Source: HGM13233 sp900762805 (GTDB taxonomy: Bacteria > Bacillota > Clostridia > Oscillospirales > Ruminococcaceae). From it: 64,000 nt of DNA. The position numbers and the translations under genes were made by a program. The notes under the pieces are model-generated. The model worked only from the letters and a program-made list of their open reading frames with translations, did no database searches and was not told the origin of the DNA. Shown here piece by piece: positions 58,837 through 64,000 of the stretch. The DNA lies in contig CALKMA010000006.1 of assembly GCA_937993755.1 (NCBI GenBank), forward strand, positions 47,975 to 111,974, in the 5' to 3' direction. The first letter of the stretch is position 1. Each line of letters opens with the position of its first letter.

Positions 58837-59472
58837 ATGGACGGACGGCTGACTTCATTGGCGCTGTTTCAGGATATTCCGGCCGGGCGGCTCACCGTTC
58901 TGCTGGAGGCTTCGGGCGCTTCGGTGGTGGAATACCGACGCGGCGAGGTCATTCTCATGCAGGGGGATGTCAATCAGTCGATCTACGCCGTGATCGAGGG
59001 AATGGCGCGCGGCAGCGCCGTTGACGAGAACGGCGAGGAATCGACGGTGGGCCTTTTTTCGGCCGGCGAGCTGTTCGGCGAGATACTGTCCGGCAGCGGG
59101 GCGCCCAGCCCTGTGACGGTCGTGGCGGTTCGCCCCTGCACCGTGCTGTGCCTGCCTTTTGCCGGAATGGCGCGCTGCGGCTGTGTGCCGGGCGGCGAGC
59201 AGCTGATCCGCAACCTGTTTTTGCTCATTGCCAACAAATATTTCGTGCAGCGCCGCCGTCTTGAGATCCTCTGTGAACGCAGCATCCGCGGCAAACTGCT
59301 GGCTCATGCGGCGCGCCCGATGACCCAGCCCATGACGCATACCGAGCTGGCCGAGTATCTCTGCTGCGACCGCTCGGCCATGATGCGTGAGCTTTCGTCG
59401 CTGCTTCGCGCCGGTACGCTTTGCGAGATCGGCGGTATTCTGCATTTCTGCGAGAACGAACAGAAAAAATAA
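58837..59472 (+). CDS. Crp/Fnr-family transcriptional regulator
   Basis: A 211-residue regulator: beta-roll sensor domain at residues 8-120 (YRRGEVILMQGDVNQSIYAVIEGMARGS, FSAGELFGEILSGSGAPSPVTV) and a C-terminal winged helix with MTHTELAEYLCCDRSAMMRELSSLL. Cysteines occur at RPCTVLCLPF and RCGCVPGG; their spacing does not match the Fnr iron-sulfur set clearly. The regulator is divergent from an ABC importer operon, its likely target. Confidence 0.87.
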   Translation: MDGRLTSLALFQDIPAGRLTVLLEASGASVVEYRRGEVILMQGDVNQSIYAVIEGMARGSAVDENGEESTVGLFSAGELFGEILSGSGAPSPVTVVAVRPCTVLCLPFAGMARCGCVPGGEQLIRNLFLLIANKYFVQRRRLEILCERSIRGKLLAHAARPMTQPMTHTELAEYLCCDRSAMMRELSSLLRAGTLCEIGGILHFCENEQKK

Positions 59473-59517
59473 AGGAAAATCGACATTTATAGCGTATTAT
59501 TATTTAGGAGGGCTGAT

Positions 59518-60522
59518 ATGACGATCCGCGAAATGACAGAGAAAAACGAGCATTTGCTGCTTTCCCCGCAGGCGGCCTTTGCCGACGAGACGTCCGGCCG
59601 CGCCCGACCGGAGCTGCCCTGCCCCATCCGCACGGCTTACGCGCGCGATCGGGACAGAATCCTTCATTCCAACTCCTTCCGCCGTCTCAAGCAGAAAACA
59701 CAGGTTTTCCTTTCGCCGCGCGGCGACCATTTCCGCACGCGGCTGACGCACACGCTGGAGGTCAGCCAGATCGCCCGCACCATTTCGCGCGCGCGGTCGC
59801 TCAACGAGGATCTGACCGAGGCCATTGCACTGGGGCATGATCTGGGCCACACGCCCTTTGGACACGCCGGTGAGCGGGCGCTCGCCGCGCTGACCGACGG
59901 CGGCTTTACGCACTATGAGCAGAGCGTGCGCGTCGTCACCCGGCTTGAAAAGCAGGGGCAGGGTCTCAATCTTACCTATGAGACCATCGACGGCATCCTG
60001 TGCCATACCAACCGTGTAGCCTCGACACTGGAGGGGCAGGTCGTCCGCCTGGCCGACAGCATTGCTTATCTCAACCACGATCTGGAGGATGCCATCTATG
60101 CGGGCGTGCTCGACGGCCTGCCGGACGATATTACGGCGGCGCTCGGCAGCACGAAATCGCAGCGCATCACCACCATGCTCACCTCTGTCATAGAAAATCA
60201 GGAGGGCATCGCCTTCGGCAAGGAGGTGGCCGAGCCGGCCAGGAAATTCCACGATTTCATGTTCGAGCATCTCTACCGCGATTCACGCGCCAAGGTCGAG
60301 GAGCCCAAGGTTGACGGCATCGTCTCGGCACTGTTCGACTATTATTCCTGCCATGTTGAGAAGATGGACGGCCTTTTTCAGACCATTGCCGAGGAGGAGG
60401 GGCCCGGCCGCGCCGTGACCGATTTTATTTCCGGCATGAGCGACGCTTACGCCGTGGCTCTGTTTGAGGATCTGTTTATCCCGAAATCGTGGTCGTACAG
60501 CTTTGAGCGGGAGACACATTGA
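59518..60522 (+). CDS. dgt: Deoxyguanosinetriphosphate triphosphohydrolase-like protein
   Basis: A 334-residue HD-domain dNTP triphosphohydrolase. The HD metal residues are visible: RTRLTHTLEVSQIA, ALGHDLGHTPFGHAGE and later VRLADSIAYLNHDLEDA. DRDRILHSNSFRRLKQKTQVF is the family's N-terminal motif. It cleaves dNTPs to nucleosides and tripolyphosphate; in Firmicutes it commonly precedes dnaG and rpoD, as here. AGGAGGG precedes the ATG. Confidence 0.94.
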   Translation: MTIREMTEKNEHLLLSPQAAFADETSGRARPELPCPIRTAYARDRDRILHSNSFRRLKQKTQVFLSPRGDHFRTRLTHTLEVSQIARTISRARSLNEDLTEAIALGHDLGHTPFGHAGERALAALTDGGFTHYEQSVRVVTRLEKQGQGLNLTYETIDGILCHTNRVASTLEGQVVRLADSIAYLNHDLEDAIYAGVLDGLPDDITAALGSTKSQRITTMLTSVIENQEGIAFGKEVAEPARKFHDFMFEHLYRDSRAKVEEPKVDGIVSALFDYYSCHVEKMDGLFQTIAEEEGPGRAVTDFISGMSDAYAVALFEDLFIPKSWSYSFERETH

Positions 60523-60892
60523 ACAGCCCGATCGGCCGGCGGCTCTGCGCTGGGAGCTTTCCTGCGGGAACAGACCCGGCGGCCTTGCACTGAGGGCCGA
60601 TCCTTGAGCTGAGATACAGGCCATGCACCGGAAACGCGGATAAGCCGCCGCTTGCTTTTGAAGCCATCCCGCTGCCGCGGCGCCATGACAACCGGCGCCG
60701 CTGCCTCTGGATACAGCCTATATCGGATAATTCCATACAGCGCGATCTCAAGCTGATTTTATGATTTATTTATTTGAATAATAATGCTTGTGTTTCATAA
60801 ATGGTCCCATACGGTTCAGGCGGCCTGCGCCGCTTGTCCGGCCGCCGCAGGCCGCGTTTGCTGCGGCCGCTGTGCGAAAGGAGGTGTTGACC
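60523..60892. other. Interval between dgt and dnaG
   Basis: About 370 bases with no credible gene. The first 200 are GC-rich; an AT-rich patch at 60750-60785 probably carries the dnaG promoter (TTGAAT at 60774 with an ATAAAT about 17 bases on is a weak candidate). No clear terminator was found for dgt. Confidence 0.45.
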
Positions 60893-62650
60893 GTGGCCTT
60901 TTCACCGGATTTTCTGGAGGAGCTGCACGCGAGAAACGATATCGTCGAGTTCATCGGGCAGAGTGTTCCGCTCAAGCGGGCGGGCCGCACCTACAAGGGG
61001 CTGTGTCCCTTCCATAATGAAAAGACGCCGAGCTTTGTCGTCTACCCCGAAAACGGTTCCTTTTACTGCTTTGGCTGTCAGAAGGGCGGCGATATCATCA
61101 CCTATGTGATGGAGGCAGAGCATCTGAGCTATCGGGAGGCTGTCCAAGAGCTGGCCTCGCGCGCCGGTATGCCGATGCCGGAGGAAAAAGACGACGGCAG
61201 CGCCCGCCTGAAGCTCGATATCCTGTCGGCCAACCGTGAGGCGGCGCGCTTTTTCCACCGCCAGCTCAATGAGGAGAGCGGGGCGGCTGCACGGGCGTAT
61301 CTGCGCGGCCGCGCGCTGACCGACAGCACCATCGTGCGGTTTGGCATCGGCTATGCGCCCGACAGCTGGCAGGCGCTTTATGACCATCTCAGGGCACAGG
61401 GCTTTTCCGATGAGGTCGTCACGCAGGCCGGGCTGTGCGCCAGCGGCAGAAAGGGCGGCTGCTACGACATTTTCCGCAATCGCGTGATGTTCCCCATCAT
61501 CGACATCCGCGGCAACGTGGTCGCGTTCGGTGGCCGCCGGCTCAACGAAAACGACCGCGCAAAATATGTCAATACGTCGGACACGCCGGTCTATAAAAAG
61601 AGCCGTAATCTCTATGCGCTCAATATTGCCAAGGCCAATGCTGACCGGCGCATCATCATCGCCGAGGGCTATCTTGACGTTATTTCGCTGCATCAGGCAT
61701 CCTTCAGCTGTGCCGTCGCGGCGCTGGGAACGGCGCTGACGCCTGAACAGGCCCATCTCATCCGCCAATATGCCGACGAGGTGGTGCTGTGCTACGACTC
61801 GGACGAGCCGGGGCAGAAGGCGACCCGCCGCGCCATCGAGGTGCTCAAGCCGACCGGGGCGCTTCTCAGGGTCATCACCGTCGAGAATGCCAAGGACCCG
61901 GATGAATACATTAAAAAGTTCGGGGCCGAGAGCTTTTCCAAGCTCATCGAGCGGTCGGGGACCTCGGTCGAATACGAGCTGGAGAAGGCGGCCCGCCGTG
62001 TGGAGCTTGAGGCCGCGGCCGGCAAGGTCGAATATATGCAGGCGGCCTGCGCCGTTCTGGCGCGGCTGACCAGCGCGCCGGAGATCGAGCTTTACGCCAA
62101 TAAGGTCGCCGGTACGCTGGGCATCTCGGCTGCCAGCGTTATGGTACAGGTCGAGGAGATGCGGAAAAAGGAGCAATTCCGCAGCCGCAAGCAGCAGCAG
62201 GCCGAGCTTGACCGCAGCATGTCAGACGCTTTCCGCAATTTCAAGGGTGACAAGACGGGGGAGACGCCCGCCGCCTTTCATACCGAGCAGCGGCTGCTGA
62301 CACTGCTGTGTACCAATCCCGACTATGTTGCTCCGGTGCGCGCCGTGCTGACGGAGCAGGATTTTGCCGGCGCTGATATGGGCTCGGTCTTTGCCGCCAT
62401 CTGCCGCCTCAGCGATGAGAGCAGCTTTTCGGGCTATACCTCGCTCAGCGGGGCGGTGAGCGATTATCTGTATTCGCAGCTTGCCATGTGGATTGCATCG
62501 TCATCGGGCTTCAATGCCACGGTAAAGGACGCGCTTTTTCTCGCGGACAAGCTGAAAAAATTAAAAAGCAAGCCGTCGGCCGCCGACGTCGGTTCGATGA
62601 CGCCGGAGGAGCTGATGCGGCTTGTCAAGCAAAACAACAGTGGGGTTTAA
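60893..62650 (+). CDS. dnaG: DNA primase
   Basis: A 585-residue primase that makes RNA primers at the replication fork. The CHC2 zinc finger is CPFHNEKTPSFVVYPENGSFYCFGC in two halves. The catalytic core has the RNAP basic motif region, the Toprim glutamate in IIIAEGYLDVISLHQA and the DxD in VVLCYDSDEPGQKA. The C-terminal helicase-binding domain runs from about residue 440. GTG at 60893 is chosen because AAAGGAGG ends eight bases before; ATGs further upstream lack a ribosome site. Confidence 0.95.
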   Translation: MAFSPDFLEELHARNDIVEFIGQSVPLKRAGRTYKGLCPFHNEKTPSFVVYPENGSFYCFGCQKGGDIITYVMEAEHLSYREAVQELASRAGMPMPEEKDDGSARLKLDILSANREAARFFHRQLNEESGAAARAYLRGRALTDSTIVRFGIGYAPDSWQALYDHLRAQGFSDEVVTQAGLCASGRKGGCYDIFRNRVMFPIIDIRGNVVAFGGRRLNENDRAKYVNTSDTPVYKKSRNLYALNIAKANADRRIIIAEGYLDVISLHQASFSCAVAALGTALTPEQAHLIRQYADEVVLCYDSDEPGQKATRRAIEVLKPTGALLRVITVENAKDPDEYIKKFGAESFSKLIERSGTSVEYELEKAARRVELEAAAGKVEYMQAACAVLARLTSAPEIELYANKVAGTLGISAASVMVQVEEMRKKEQFRSRKQQQAELDRSMSDAFRNFKGDKTGETPAAFHTEQRLLTLLCTNPDYVAPVRAVLTEQDFAGADMGSVFAAICRLSDESSFSGYTSLSGAVSDYLYSQLAMWIASSSGFNATVKDALFLADKLKKLKSKPSAADVGSMTPEELMRLVKQNNSGV

Positions 62651-62652
62651 TT

Positions 62653-63732
<1,080 letters not shown>

Positions 63733-63753
63733 GCTGAGACAAGGAGGGCCATT

Positions 63754-64000
63754 ATGAAACAGTGTATGGACACGGAAAATCTGCACCGCAGACTGAAAAA
63801 AATCATTGGGCAGGTGCAGGCTATCGACAGAATGGTTGATGAGGATGTTCCCTGCGAGGATGTCCTTTCGCAGATCAACGCCGCCAAATCGGCTCTCAAC
63901 GGCTGCGGAAAGGCCGTTTTGGAGGGACACGTCAGGCATTGCGTGAGGGACGGTATCGAGCACGGCGATGCCGATAAGACGATTGAGAGCTTTACCAAAG
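63754..64000 (+). CDS. CsoR/RcnR-family metal-sensing repressor (cut by window end)
   Basis: The first 82 residues of a DUF156 all-helical repressor; the stop lies beyond the window. KKIIGQVQAIDRMVDEDVPCEDVL matches the family start, and the copper ligands of CsoR are in place: Cys in VPCEDVLSQINAAKSAL and the His-x3-Cys pair in EGHVRHCV. A C-H-C set of this kind binds Cu(I) in CsoR; sulfur-sensing or formaldehyde-sensing relatives differ at the His. AAGGAGGG precedes the ATG. Target genes are probably beyond the window. Confidence 0.88.
   Translation, partial: MKQCMDTENLHRRLKKIIGQVQAIDRMVDEDVPCEDVLSQINAAKSALNGCGKAVLEGHVRHCVRDGIEHGDADKTIESFTK

Overview
The window looks like a chromosomal segment of a GC-rich, spore-forming Gram-positive anaerobe of the class Clostridia, most likely an Oscillospiraceae-type gut bacterium. 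The evidence is the gene order dgt-dnaG-rpoD, small SRP RNA-dnaX-ybaB-recR, glgB-glgC-glgD-glgA with a paired GlgC/GlgD, the spore maturation pair spmA-spmB, a T-box upstream of pheST, imperfect CIRCE sites, and strong AGGAGG ribosome binding sites. No rRNA, tRNA, CRISPR array, transposase or phage gene was seen.

Layout. 1-9.0 kb is a dense, co-oriented accessory run: TetR regulator, flavodoxin-like protein, membrane proteins, a broken GNAT gene, a ClpP paralogue, a GNAT, a Vat-like acetyltransferase, a methyltransferase, a cysteine hydrolase, a CAT-like acetyltransferase, a TfoX-like protein, a receiver/HATPase fusion that looks like a deletion product, and a nitroreductase. 9.7-16.6 kb holds a DMT transporter, pckA (PEP carboxykinase), a small monooxygenase and two flavoproteins; the 5' end of the first flavoprotein gene is tandemly duplicated (175 bp). 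16.9-19.7 kb has an alpha-oxoamine synthase/SDR pair resembling the first two steps of sphingolipid synthesis, divergent from a DUF1836 gene. 20-25.2 kb: comM-like ATPase, phosphosugar mutase and nagA, with a 182-bp tandem repeat beside comM. 25.3-25.6 kb carries a degenerate tandem array of tiny ORFs with ribosome binding sites. 25.8-31.4 kb: pheT-pheS behind a T-box, divergent from acpS-nnr. 31.5-34 kb: a lipoprotein gene and spmB-spmA.

34.8-40.4 kb is the glycogen operon. 40.5-46.9 kb is largely housekeeping: smpB, recR, ybaB, dnaX, SRP RNA, a nucleoside phosphorylase, an MntP-like membrane protein and a NYN-LOTUS protein. 47.1-51.1 kb holds the most unusual unit: a small membrane protein, an 812-aa acidic protein ending in a catalytically dead ABC ATPase fold, and a polytopic membrane protein ending in a signal-peptidase-like domain without its catalytic residues. 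51.2-55.8 kb: YitT-like protein, Hsp20 under CIRCE-like control, a lipoprotein hydrolase, a nucleoside hydrolase and a Crp/Fnr-type regulator. 56.4-59.5 kb: an ABC importer opposite a second Crp/Fnr-type regulator. 59.5-64 kb: dgt, dnaG, rpoD and the start of a CsoR-type repressor cut by the window end.

Functions that connect: pckA, nagA, the mutase and glgBCDA cover gluconeogenic carbon, amino sugars and glycogen storage; pheST, dnaX, recR, dnaG, rpoD, smpB and SRP RNA are core information processing. All functions are inferred by reading motifs and family resemblance by eye; no database search or structure prediction was run.
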